Below are positions 7,771-16,846 of a stretch of 54,364 nt of DNA, piece by piece. Position 1 is the first letter of the stretch; every line of letters starts with the position of its first letter. The stretch is from an uncultured Muribaculaceae bacterium (GTDB lineage: Bacteria > Bacteroidota > Bacteroidia > Bacteroidales > Muribaculaceae), in NCBI GenBank assembly GCA_910589055.1, contig CAJURN010000019.1:7960-62323 (forward strand), read 5' to 3'. Made by a program: the position numbers and the translations under genes. Under the pieces are notes generated by a model, which was not told the origin of the DNA, made no database searches, and saw only the letters and a list, made by a program, of their open reading frames with translations.

Positions 7771-9021
7771 ATGTTCTATCACCTCTTCACACTACTTCAG
7801 GACTCGGAACTGCCCGGCGCACGCCTGATGTCGTACATAACCTTCCGTTCCGGTGCGGCCTTCGTGGTGGCTCTGCTGATAGGAATTTTCGTCGGAAAAT
7901 TCTTTATCAACCGCCTGCGCAAGATGCAGATTGACGAAGTTGAGGAAACGCGTTTCGTCGATGCTGACCGCGAGAAAAAGAAAGGTACTCCCACGATGGG
8001 CGGTATCATCATAATCACATCCATACTCGTTCCATGTCTGCTCATAGGCAATCTTACCAACGTGTATATGATTCTGATGCTCCTGTCGACGGTATGGCTC
8101 GGAATCATCGGATTCCTTGACGATTACAAGAAATTCCGCGAGAAAAACAAGGACGGAATCAAGGGTAAATACAAGATTATAGGCCAGCTCGGACTTGCTG
8201 TGATTGTGGCTGTGACGATGTATCTCAACCCCAACATGGTGATTGTCGAGAATCAGGAGGTTATAAACGTGGAGACTCACCGCGTGGAAGAGGTGATATA
8301 TAAGGACAAGGTGGTGAAATCGCCGCAGACCACCATCCCCTTTGTGAAGAACAACAATTTCAACTACTCCAGCATAACATCGTGGCTCGGTGACAACGCC
8401 GAGACGGGCGGATGGATTTTCTTCTTCTTCGTGACGATTCTCTTCGTGCTCGGAACCAGTAACGGCGCCAACCTTAACGACGGTCTCGACGGTCTTGCCG
8501 CCGGACTTTCGGCTATCGCAGGCGTAGCGCTCGCAATTATGGCTTACCTCGGTGGCAACATCATATATTCGTCCTACCTCAACATCATGTATGTGCCGGG
8601 AAGCGAGGAACTTGTGGTGTTCATGGCGGCCTTCATCGGCGCGCTCATCGGCTTCCTGTGGTATAATGCCACTCCGGCCGAAATCTATATGGGCGATACC
8701 GGAAGCCTTACCCTCGGTGGCCTTATCGCCGTGTGCGCCATCCTCATCCACAAGGAGCTGCTGCTGCCGATACTGTGCCTGCTGTTCTATCTTGAGGACT
8801 TCTCGGTGATAGTGCAGGTATCCTACTTCAAGAAGTCTGGAGGCAAGCGGGTGTTCAAGCGCACGCCCATACATCATCATTTTGAAATACCCGCAGGGCA
8901 GATTCAGGCTGCAATCCAGTGGCCCTACGGAGCGATACAGAAACCCAAGATTGTCACCCGTTTCTGGATTGTGGGCATCATCCTGGCCGCAATTACTTTC
9001 GTGACTCTCAAGATCAGATAA
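7771..9021 (+). CDS. mraY: Phospho-N-acetylmuramoyl-pentapeptide transferase MraY
   Basis: Polytopic inner-membrane enzyme that transfers phospho-MurNAc-pentapeptide to undecaprenyl phosphate, giving lipid I. 416 residues, longer than the E. coli enzyme (360). Signatures are KKGTPTMGGI near 70, FLDDYKK near 115, NLNDGLDGLAAG near 235, and PIHHHFE near 365. An extra stretch of about 60 residues (around 150-215, rich in V, E and K, without membrane helices) separates two helices; comparable insertions are known in Bacteroidetes MraY. Near-contiguous with murE (3 bases) and murD (19 bases). Confidence 0.97.
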   Translation: MFYHLFTLLQDSELPGARLMSYITFRSGAAFVVALLIGIFVGKFFINRLRKMQIDEVEETRFVDADREKKKGTPTMGGIIIITSILVPCLLIGNLTNVYMILMLLSTVWLGIIGFLDDYKKFREKNKDGIKGKYKIIGQLGLAVIVAVTMYLNPNMVIVENQEVINVETHRVEEVIYKDKVVKSPQTTIPFVKNNNFNYSSITSWLGDNAETGGWIFFFFVTILFVLGTSNGANLNDGLDGLAAGLSAIAGVALAIMAYLGGNIIYSSYLNIMYVPGSEELVVFMAAFIGALIGFLWYNATPAEIYMGDTGSLTLGGLIAVCAILIHKELLLPILCLLFYLEDFSVIVQVSYFKKSGGKRVFKRTPIHHHFEIPAGQIQAAIQWPYGAIQKPKIVTRFWIVGIILAAITFVTLKIR

Positions 9022-9040
9022 AAAAGACATCTACATATAT

Positions 9041-10390
9041 ATGAAAAAACGCATCGTTATCCTCGGCGCAGGCGAAAGTGGAACAGGCGCCGCCATTCTG
9101 GCAAAAGACAAGGGAATGGAAGTATTCCTGAGCGACTTCGGCATAATCGCGCCGAAGTATCTTGCCATTCTTGAAAAGGAGAACATCGAATACGAGCAGG
9201 GTCAGCACTCGATGGACCGCATCCTGTGTGCCGACGAGATTGTGAAGAGTCCCGGTATTCCCGAGACGGCGCCGGTGATTGTTCAGGCCAAGGCCAAGAA
9301 TATTCCCATAATCAGCGAAATAGAGCTGGCCGGACGATATACCGACTCCAAGATGGTGTGCATTACAGGAAGCAACGGCAAGACCACAACCACCATGCTC
9401 ACCTATCACATCCTCAGCCACGCCGGACTCGACGTGGGCATGGGTGGAAACGTCGGCAAAAGCCTCGCCTATCAGGTGGCGCGCGAGCCCCACGAATATT
9501 ATGTGGTGGAACTGAGCAGCTTCCAGCTCGACAATATGTACGACTTCAAGGCCAACATTGCCGTGCTTCTCAATATCACCCCCGACCATCTTGACCGCTA
9601 CGACTACAAGATGGAGAACTACGTGAAGGCCAAGTTCCGTATACTTCAGAACCTTACTCCGTCGGATGCCTTCATCTACTGGAAGGACGACCCCGTTGTG
9701 GCCGAGCAGCTCCGCCGCATCACCACCGAGGCCCGTTGCTTCCCCTTTGCCGAGCATCGTGAGGAAGACACCGCGGCATATATCGACGCCGAGAACAATC
9801 TTATATTCAACACTCCTGCCACCTCAATGGCTATGCCTCGCGCCGACCTTGCCCTCAACGGACTCCATAATATCTACAACTCCATGGCCGCCGGTCTGTC
9901 GGCATGCCTGCTCAATCTGCGCAAGGACGAAATCCGCGAGGCTTTGAGCGATTTCCAGGGCGTGGAGCATCGTCTGGAATATGTGGAGACTATCGACGGC
10001 GTGCGTTGGATCAACGACTCCAAGGCCACCAACGTCAACTCCTGCTGGTATGCTCTCGAAGCCATGACTCAGCCTACCGTGCTGATTCTCGGCGGAAAAG
10101 ACAAGGGCAACGATTATTCCGAGATTCTGCCGCTTGTGAAGGAAAAGGTGAAAGCCATAGTTGCCATGGGCAAGGACAACCGGAAGATTCTCGAATTTTT
10201 CGGCCCGCATGTCGACACCGTGGCCGACACCCACAGCCTTGAAGATGCCGTGGCTACCTGCGCCGAACTGGCCGGAGAAGGCGACACCGTGCTTCTCTCG
10301 CCCTGTTGCGCGAGCTTCGACCTGTTTACAAGCTATGAGGACCGCGGTACGAAATTCAAGGAAGCCGTGCGCGCCCGCAAAAATTCATAA
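9041..10390 (+). CDS. murD: UDP-N-acetylmuramoyl-L-alanine:D-glutamate ligase
   Basis: Cytoplasmic Mur ligase adding D-glutamate as the second stem residue. 449 residues, the usual length. The N-terminal Rossmann-like segment VILGAGESGTGAA binds UDP, the ATP loop ITGSNGKTTTT is near 107-117, NITPDHLDRY is in the central domain, and NDSKATN plus ILGGKDKGNDY are in the C-terminal domain, all characteristic of MurD. The gene order places it after murE and mraY even though it acts earlier, as in most dcw clusters. Confidence 0.97.
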   Translation: MKKRIVILGAGESGTGAAILAKDKGMEVFLSDFGIIAPKYLAILEKENIEYEQGQHSMDRILCADEIVKSPGIPETAPVIVQAKAKNIPIISEIELAGRYTDSKMVCITGSNGKTTTTMLTYHILSHAGLDVGMGGNVGKSLAYQVAREPHEYYVVELSSFQLDNMYDFKANIAVLLNITPDHLDRYDYKMENYVKAKFRILQNLTPSDAFIYWKDDPVVAEQLRRITTEARCFPFAEHREEDTAAYIDAENNLIFNTPATSMAMPRADLALNGLHNIYNSMAAGLSACLLNLRKDEIREALSDFQGVEHRLEYVETIDGVRWINDSKATNVNSCWYALEAMTQPTVLILGGKDKGNDYSEILPLVKEKVKAIVAMGKDNRKILEFFGPHVDTVADTHSLEDAVATCAELAGEGDTVLLSPCCASFDLFTSYEDRGTKFKEAVRARKNS

Positions 10391-10421
10391 ATTCCCCACC
10401 CCACCAATTCTCCTCTGAACA

Positions 10422-11774
10422 ATGGATAATACAGCGACTGCAACCGCTACCGCCGCCCCTATCGAAGATGTGAAGAAGCTCACCTCGAAAGTGCGCACCG
10501 ACCACCACATCTGGGGCACGTACATATTTATAATAATAGTCTCGGTCATAGAGCTGTTCTCGGCGTCGATTCAGGAAATCAAGGCCGACGACATCTACGG
10601 GCCGATTATGCGCCATGTCGTTTTTATCGGCGTGGGGCTGCTTATAATGTTGATACTCCAGAAGATACACTTCAAGTACATCTACGGAGCCATTCCGGTG
10701 TTTGTGGTCGTGAGTGTGCTCCTGATGGCCTACGTGACCGTCGGAGGTACGAAAATCAACGGAGTGCGCCGTGCGCTGGAGTTCGGACCGATAACCATTC
10801 TTCCGGCTGAGTTCCTGAAACTTTCTGCCGCCCTCGGGGTGGCGTGGATTCTCAGCCGTTGCCAGATGCCCGACCGGCGTGATGTCACCACAAAGGGTTT
10901 CGTGTGCTGTCTGATTTTTATCGGGGCGTGTTGTGGAATCCTTGTCACCCAAGGTCTTACCAATGCGCTGCTTGTAGGCTCCATCGGTTTTTCGATGATG
11001 CTTGTAGGCGGTATCGGATGGAAGAAATTCGGTATTGCCGTGCTTGTGGTTGCAGCGGTAGGCGGCGGACTTGTGGGTTTCATGATGACGCATAAATCCG
11101 ATGAGGGTCCCACACCGAGGGAGCTTCAGATTGCGGCCTTGAACCACGAGACCACCGAAGAGCTTCAGCAGTCGCAGGGACTTGCCCGCGGAGCGACTTG
11201 GAACAGCCGCATCTCGCGTCATTTCCGCTCCGACAAGCACCTCGACAAGATTACCGACGAGAACAAGCAGGAGCAGATCAGCTTCATCGCCCAGGCTCAC
11301 GGGGGCCTGTTCGGCGCCGGAATAGGCAACTCGCGAGAGAATGCACGCCTGCCGCTCGCCTTCTCCGACTATATTTTCGCCATCGTCATTGAAGAGCTTG
11401 GACTGTTCGTCGGTCTCTTCCTGATGCTTTCCTATCTGTGGCTTCTCGGACGCAGCGCGCGCCTAATGATGTGTTTCAAGCAGACGATGCCGGGAATACT
11501 CGTGATTGGATGTGCGTTTGTGATTGTGTTCCAGGCGCTTTTCCATATGGGAATCGTCTCGGGCTTCTTCCCCGTGTCGGGGCAGCCCTTGCCTCTGATT
11601 TCCAAGGGCGGTACGTCTGTCATCGCCACCTCGATTGCCTTCGGTATAATGCTCAGCGTGAGCCGTCATGCCGCACGATTCAATGATTCCGCGGCTGTGC
11701 GTCAGGAACTCGAGATACTTCCCGAAAGTGTCCAGAGCGCGAATCCGGTTCTTTTAAAACGCGAAAACGACTGA
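10422..11774 (+). CDS. ftsW: SEDS glycosyltransferase FtsW
   Basis: Polytopic SEDS-family peptidoglycan polymerase that works with FtsI at the septum. 450 residues with about ten hydrophobic helices. The conserved GARRxL-like segment is represented by INGVRRALEFGPITILPAEFLKL (about 108-130), and the C-terminal signature is PVSGQPLPLISKGGTS near 385-400. A long extracytoplasmic loop (about 225-290) carries the QEQISFIAQAHGGLFGAGIGNSRE block seen in Bacteroidetes FtsW, equivalent to the catalytic loop region. Gaps to its neighbours are 31 bases (murD) and 2 bases (murG). Confidence 0.96.
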   Translation: MDNTATATATAAPIEDVKKLTSKVRTDHHIWGTYIFIIIVSVIELFSASIQEIKADDIYGPIMRHVVFIGVGLLIMLILQKIHFKYIYGAIPVFVVVSVLLMAYVTVGGTKINGVRRALEFGPITILPAEFLKLSAALGVAWILSRCQMPDRRDVTTKGFVCCLIFIGACCGILVTQGLTNALLVGSIGFSMMLVGGIGWKKFGIAVLVVAAVGGGLVGFMMTHKSDEGPTPRELQIAALNHETTEELQQSQGLARGATWNSRISRHFRSDKHLDKITDENKQEQISFIAQAHGGLFGAGIGNSRENARLPLAFSDYIFAIVIEELGLFVGLFLMLSYLWLLGRSARLMMCFKQTMPGILVIGCAFVIVFQALFHMGIVSGFFPVSGQPLPLISKGGTSVIATSIAFGIMLSVSRHAARFNDSAAVRQELEILPESVQSANPVLLKREND

Positions 11775-11776
11775 TT

Positions 11777-12910
11777 ATGAAAAAAGAAAACAACAACATA
11801 GCCGGACGCCCTCTCCGCGTGATGGTGAGCGGCGGAGGAACCGGAGGACACATTTTTCCGGCTCTGTCAATTGCCGCGGCAGTGCGCCGCCGCTATCCCG
11901 ATGCCGACATCCTTTTTGTCGGCGCCGACAACCGCATGGAGATGGAGCGCGTGCCGGCTGCCGGTTATCCCATCGTGGGACTGCCTGTGAGCGGATTTGA
12001 CCGTTCCAATCCTCTGCGTAATTTCAAGGTGCTCTACCGTGTGTTCCGCAGTGTCATGAAGGCTCACAAGCTCGTCAAGAACTTCCGTCCTGACGTTGCC
12101 ATAGGTGTGGGTGGCTATGCCAGCGGTCCAACGCTCAAGGCCGCTCAGTGGGCCGGTGTGCCTACCCTGCTCCAGGAACAGAACTCTTATGCAGGCGTAA
12201 CCAACCGCTTCCTCGCCAAGGGTGCGCGCCGCATATGTGTGGCTTATCCCGACATGCAGCGCTTTTTCCCTGCCGACAAGATCGTGATGACGGGCAACCC
12301 CGTCCGTGCCGACCTCACGGCCAATACAATGACCCCCGAAGAAGCCAAGAAAGCCCTCGGATTTGACCCCGAAAAGCCTCTTGTGGCCGTTGTGGGCGGT
12401 AGTCTGGGCGCGCGCACGCTCAACGATGCCATGATTGCCAACGCTCTTGACGGAGCCGTTGAAGCCGCCGGATTCCAGCTCCTGTGGCAGACCGGAAAAC
12501 GCGATGCGGAGCGTTGTCTCGCAGCCGTTGAGGCCAAGAAGCCCGAGGGAGTGCAGGCAAGCGCGTTCCTGAGCGATATGGGTGCGGTGTACAAGGCCGC
12601 CGACCTGATTGTGGCACGCGCCGGAGCGGGTACCATCAGCGAGCTCCAGATTCTCGGCAAGCCCGTGATACTGGTGCCCTCGCCCAATGTGGCTGAGGAT
12701 CACCAGCGCAAGAACGCCCTCGCCCTTGCCGACCGCGACGCCGCCCTGATGGTGGCCGACGCCGATGCCGCTGAGATGCTTTGGACTGCGATAAACGCGC
12801 TTATAGGCGACAAAGAGCGCCTTGCCGAGCTTTCGGCAAACATAAGCAAGATGGCCCTCCGCAACAGCGACGAGAAAATCGTTGACGAAATCGAAAAAAT
12901 ATTGAAGTAA
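11777..12910 (+). CDS. murG: UDP-GlcNAc:lipid I N-acetylglucosamine transferase MurG
   Basis: GT28 family enzyme on the cytoplasmic face of the membrane, converting lipid I to lipid II. 377 residues. The glycine-rich lipid-I/phosphate loop SGGGTGGHIFPALSIA (about 14-29), EQNSYAGVTNRFLA in the N-domain, the second glycine-rich VVGGSLGAR, and the UDP-GlcNAc-binding ARAGAGTISELQ are all visible. It is placed between ftsW and murC, 2 and 18 bases away respectively. Confidence 0.97.
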   Translation: MKKENNNIAGRPLRVMVSGGGTGGHIFPALSIAAAVRRRYPDADILFVGADNRMEMERVPAAGYPIVGLPVSGFDRSNPLRNFKVLYRVFRSVMKAHKLVKNFRPDVAIGVGGYASGPTLKAAQWAGVPTLLQEQNSYAGVTNRFLAKGARRICVAYPDMQRFFPADKIVMTGNPVRADLTANTMTPEEAKKALGFDPEKPLVAVVGGSLGARTLNDAMIANALDGAVEAAGFQLLWQTGKRDAERCLAAVEAKKPEGVQASAFLSDMGAVYKAADLIVARAGAGTISELQILGKPVILVPSPNVAEDHQRKNALALADRDAALMVADADAAEMLWTAINALIGDKERLAELSANISKMALRNSDEKIVDEIEKILK

Positions 12911-12928
12911 AGTACAGTTGAAATCCGT

Positions 12929-14308
12929 ATGGAAATCAAGGATATAACACATGTATATTTCGTGGGCGCCGGCGGCATAGGCATGGCTGCCCTCGAACGC
13001 TATTTCCTCTCCCTTGGCAAGAAGGTGGCCGGTTACGACCGCACACCCTCCCCTCTCACACGCGAACTTGAGGCTGAAGGCATTGCCATCAGCTATGACG
13101 ACTCCATGGATGCCGTGCCCGAGGAATTCCGCAATCCGGCAAGTACATTGGTTGTGTACACTCCCGCTGTTCCCGCTGAAAATATTGCCCTGACATATTT
13201 CCGCGACAACGGTTTCGAGGTGCGCAAGCGTTCCTACGTCTTAGGCGCAATTACCCGCAACAGCAAAGGCATATGCTTTTCGGGAACACACGGCAAGACC
13301 ACCACATCCTCCATGTGTGCCCATATCCTACATAGCGGACCTGTGGGCTGTAACGCCTTCTTAGGCGGCATCCTGCTGGGCTACAACAGCAATCTAATGC
13401 TCAGCTCCACGTCGCCTTACAGCGTGATTGAGGCCGATGAGTATGACCGCTCGTTCCACACCCTGTCGCCCTACATCGCCATCATCAACGCAACCGATCC
13501 CGACCACCTTGACATCTATGGCACGGAAGAGGCGTATCTGGAGAGCTTCGCCCACTTCACCGAACTTATCCGTCCCGGCGGTTTCCTCATCCAGCACACG
13601 GGCATGAAGCTCAAGCCGCGTCCTGCCGAGGGTGTCACAACCTATACTTTCTCGCGGCATGAGGGCGATTTCCACGCCGAAAACATCCGCATGGGCAACG
13701 GCGAGATTGTGTTCGACTTCGTATTTCCCGGAGGCCGCTACACCGACATAAGTCTCGGCGTACCCGTTGAAATCAATATCGACAATGCCATTGCGTCCTT
13801 AGCCGCCGTATGGCTCACCGGAACGCTCACCGAGGAGCTTGCCCGCAAAGCTATGGCAAGCTATCCCGGCGTCGAGCGACGTTTCCAGTTCCATTTGCGT
13901 CAGCCCGGTCCGGAGGGCAAAGTTGTGATTGACGACTACGCTCACCATCCCGACGAACTCCGCAGCAGCATAGCCTCCGTGCGCGCCCTCTATCCAGGAC
14001 GCAAGCTCACGGTGGCTTTCCAGCCGCATCTGTACAGCCGCACACGTGATTTCGCTCCCGAATTTGCCGAGGCGCTGTCTGCCGCCGATTCGGTAGTTCT
14101 TATCGACATCTATCCCGCACGCGAGCTGCCAATCCCAGGCATAAGCTCGAAAATCATCTTCGACAAGGTAAAAACAGCCGATAAAACGATGATTTCAAAA
14201 GAGAACTTTGTTGATACGATAAAAAAACGTAACTTTGAGATTCTGTTGACAGTGGGCGCCGGCGACCTCAATCTCTACGTGCCTGAACTCTGTAGCCTCT
14301 ATAAGTAA
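12929..14308 (+). CDS. murC: UDP-N-acetylmuramate:L-alanine ligase
   Basis: Cytoplasmic Mur ligase that attaches the first residue, L-alanine, to UDP-MurNAc. 459 residues. The N-terminal VYFVGAGGIGMAALERYF motif is the UDP-binding loop specific for MurC/Mpl; the ATP loop FSGTHGKTTTSSM is near 117-129; NATDPDHLDIY and DDYAHHPDELRSSI follow, and FQPHLYSRT is in the C-terminal domain. The YAHHP motif favours MurC. Nearest alternative is Mpl (recycling ligase), but length and the cluster position support MurC. Confidence 0.96.
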   Translation: MEIKDITHVYFVGAGGIGMAALERYFLSLGKKVAGYDRTPSPLTRELEAEGIAISYDDSMDAVPEEFRNPASTLVVYTPAVPAENIALTYFRDNGFEVRKRSYVLGAITRNSKGICFSGTHGKTTTSSMCAHILHSGPVGCNAFLGGILLGYNSNLMLSSTSPYSVIEADEYDRSFHTLSPYIAIINATDPDHLDIYGTEEAYLESFAHFTELIRPGGFLIQHTGMKLKPRPAEGVTTYTFSRHEGDFHAENIRMGNGEIVFDFVFPGGRYTDISLGVPVEINIDNAIASLAAVWLTGTLTEELARKAMASYPGVERRFQFHLRQPGPEGKVVIDDYAHHPDELRSSIASVRALYPGRKLTVAFQPHLYSRTRDFAPEFAEALSAADSVVLIDIYPARELPIPGISSKIIFDKVKTADKTMISKENFVDTIKKRNFEILLTVGAGDLNLYVPELCSLYK

Positions 14309-14316
14309 ATCCTCCG

Positions 14317-15195
14317 ATGATAAGCAAAAATTCCCTTCTGATGTGTATTCTGACGGTCGTAATGATCGCCTATCTGGCTTTTTCGCTGCCTGTGACAGCC
14401 GACATGGCCCGCCGGGACACGCTCACGGGAATAAAAGTGAACGTGCGCGACACGCTCATGACCCATTTCATCACCCCGGCCGACATCATACGCGAAAGCG
14501 GTGTCGACCCTGACACGCTGCCGCAGTGCCGGCGCTCGGTATTCGACCTGTATTCACTCAAGAGCAGGCTCGAGCGTTCCGACAAGATTCAGAACGTGGA
14601 TGTGTCGTTGCTGTCGTCGGGCAAGATTTTTATCGACGTAACTCCCATGACGCCGGTCGCACGCGTGTTCGAGAAGAAAAAATCGTATTATATCAACTCG
14701 CAGGGAAAGAAAATATCCGCCGATATACGTTATCATCTTGATGTGCCCGTTGTGGTGGGTCATTTCGACAGCATACATCCGGCACAACGCCTGCTTCCGC
14801 TGCTCGACCATATTGCCCGCGATCCGGCTCTGACTGCATTGGTCTCGACCGTGTGTCAGGAACGTGACGGAAACATCATAATCGTGCCTACAATCGTAGG
14901 TCATGTGATAAATTTCGGCGACACAGCCGATGTTGCCGACAAATTCGCACGCCTGCGCACCTTCTACCGCAAGGTGGCGCCCGAGCGCGGATGGCAGACC
15001 TACGACACCGTGGCCGTGAAATGGCGCGGACGCGTTGTGGGTACCCTGCGCCGCAAGAAAGCCCCCGAGGTGATACTGCCCACAGTGTCGGAAGCCACCG
15101 GAGAATTCGATTTTGACGATGCCGAAACGATGACCGACCCGCGGACAGTGGCCGAAGGAATGGCAGAGAAACCTAAAATCGCCGAGCCGATTTAA
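14317..15195 (+). CDS. ftsQ: Cell-division protein FtsQ
   Basis: Bitopic division protein, 292 residues: one membrane helix near 5-24, then a periplasmic part consistent with a degenerate POTRA domain (residues about 35-105, GIKVNVRDTLMTHFITPADI to IDVTPMTPVARVF) and a beta domain ending before an acidic, disordered tail (from about 255). It recruits the FtsL/FtsWI complex to the septum. Identification rests on topology, the FtsQ-like MTPVARVF region and position directly between murC and ftsA; the family is poorly conserved. Confidence 0.88.
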   Translation: MISKNSLLMCILTVVMIAYLAFSLPVTADMARRDTLTGIKVNVRDTLMTHFITPADIIRESGVDPDTLPQCRRSVFDLYSLKSRLERSDKIQNVDVSLLSSGKIFIDVTPMTPVARVFEKKKSYYINSQGKKISADIRYHLDVPVVVGHFDSIHPAQRLLPLLDHIARDPALTALVSTVCQERDGNIIIVPTIVGHVINFGDTADVADKFARLRTFYRKVAPERGWQTYDTVAVKWRGRVVGTLRRKKAPEVILPTVSEATGEFDFDDAETMTDPRTVAEGMAEKPKIAEPI

Positions 15196-15240
15196 TCACA
15201 ATACCGATACAAAAACCGAAGCTCATCCTCATATAGATAC

Positions 15241-16806
15241 ATGGAATCCAAGACAATAGTAGCCGTAGAGATTGCATCGTCCAAAATCAAGGGCGGTGTG
15301 TGCTCCGTAGATTCTACCGGGAAAATCACAGTTTTGGCTGTGGAAGAAATCCCGGCCACAAACAACGTGCGTCATGGCCGAGTGCAGAACGTCCAGGAAG
15401 TTTCCGCCGACATAAACGAGATTATCCGCAAGCTCGAGAACAATCCGGCTGTGGCTCCCCGCAAAGTGGAGTCGCTGGTGCTCCCATTGGGAGGGCGCTC
15501 GATGTGCGGAATCAATGCTTCGGCAACCCTGCACTTCCCCACTGATATAGCTATCGTTGCCGAGACGGTGGAGCGTCTCAAGCAGGAGGCTATCAAGGAT
15601 TTTGTGGCTCCCAAGAATATTGAGGCGATATTGCCGAGGGTTTTCTATGTCAACAATGCCGAGGTTGTGAATCCCGTTGGTAATTACGGTCAGATGTTCC
15701 GTGGCGAGTTTATCCTTATCGCATGCTCGTCGGAGAACCGCCGCAACCTCGACCGTGTGAAAATCGAAAATGTATCGCCCCGCAGCATCACATACCTGCT
15801 GCGACCCACGGCGGTGGCTTCGCTTGTGCTCACCGATACTGAGCGTCAGCTCGGATGCGTGCTCGTGGATTTCGGTGCTGAAACGACAACCGTGTCCATC
15901 TACAAGGCCGGTGTGCTTACATTCCTTGCCACACTACCCCTCGGTTCGCGTCTTATCACCCGCGACCTCATGGCGGGATTGAGCCTTACCGAAGAGCGTG
16001 CCGAGGAGTTCAAGACAAGCCTTGGAAACGCCCAGCCCGACAGCAACCGCGCGGCCCTGGAGCCTAACTCAATTGAGGTGAACAACTACGTGCAGGCGCG
16101 TGCAGGTGAAATCGCCGCGAATATTGTAAACCAGATTGTTATTTCCGGCTACAAGAACGCCGATCTGCCCGGAGGAATCATACTTACCGGCGGCGGCGCA
16201 ACGCTCAAGAATTTCGACAACGTTCTTGCCGCCCAGAGCAAAATCACCGTGCGTAAGGCTGTTATGCCCCCCATTATTGATTTCCGCTCCAACTTCGACC
16301 GCACTCCCGAGAATATCGACATTGTGGCCCTCCTTGCCGAGGCTGCCGCTGACCCCAATTCGCGTGAATGTCTTTCCGAGCCTGTCGTACCCCGGCAGCC
16401 GGAGGTGCGCGAGACTGTGGTTGATACCGAAGCCGACGACGAGCGCGATACCTACCGCGAGCCGCAACGTGCAGCCTACACCGACTCCTATCGCCGCCAG
16501 CAACCGCGCCGTCAGGCTCCCGATGAGAACGACGACGACCTCCTTGACGACGATCCCGATATGCCCGCCGAAAAACCTGCCGCACGCTATCAGGAGCCTG
16601 AAAGACGCTCCGAATCGCGCCGTGGCGATGATATATTCGACGACGACCCCACAGAGGAAGATTCGTATCCCGGTGAAGGCGGAATCGTCGAGGCCAAGAG
16701 CCGCATCGAAAAAATCAAGATGGGTATCGCCCGCTTCTTCGGGATGCCGCAGGAAGAAGATGACGCCAATTACCGCCATCCGTCAGATATCGACGACGAC
16801 GAATAA
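15241..16806 (+). CDS. ftsA: Cell-division actin homologue FtsA
   Basis: Actin-fold ATPase that tethers FtsZ to the membrane. 521 residues, about 100 longer than E. coli FtsA. The phosphate-1 loop VAVEIASSKIKGGV is near 4-17, VDFGAETTTVSIYKAG near 207-222 and ILTGGGATLKNF near 308-319. The extra length is a charged, disordered stretch (about 385-480, rich in R, D, E, Q). The amphipathic helix that would bind the membrane (SRIEKIKMGIARFFGM, about 487-502) is followed by a further acidic tail of roughly 20 residues, so the targeting helix is not at the very end. Start ATG 15241 follows a 45-base gap after ftsQ. Confidence 0.95.
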   Translation: MESKTIVAVEIASSKIKGGVCSVDSTGKITVLAVEEIPATNNVRHGRVQNVQEVSADINEIIRKLENNPAVAPRKVESLVLPLGGRSMCGINASATLHFPTDIAIVAETVERLKQEAIKDFVAPKNIEAILPRVFYVNNAEVVNPVGNYGQMFRGEFILIACSSENRRNLDRVKIENVSPRSITYLLRPTAVASLVLTDTERQLGCVLVDFGAETTTVSIYKAGVLTFLATLPLGSRLITRDLMAGLSLTEERAEEFKTSLGNAQPDSNRAALEPNSIEVNNYVQARAGEIAANIVNQIVISGYKNADLPGGIILTGGGATLKNFDNVLAAQSKITVRKAVMPPIIDFRSNFDRTPENIDIVALLAEAAADPNSRECLSEPVVPRQPEVRETVVDTEADDERDTYREPQRAAYTDSYRRQQPRRQAPDENDDDLLDDDPDMPAEKPAARYQEPERRSESRRGDDIFDDDPTEEDSYPGEGGIVEAKSRIEKIKMGIARFFGMPQEEDDANYRHPSDIDDDE

Positions 16807-16846
16807 TACGTAACATACAGTTTAGACTCCCAATATACAAAGACTT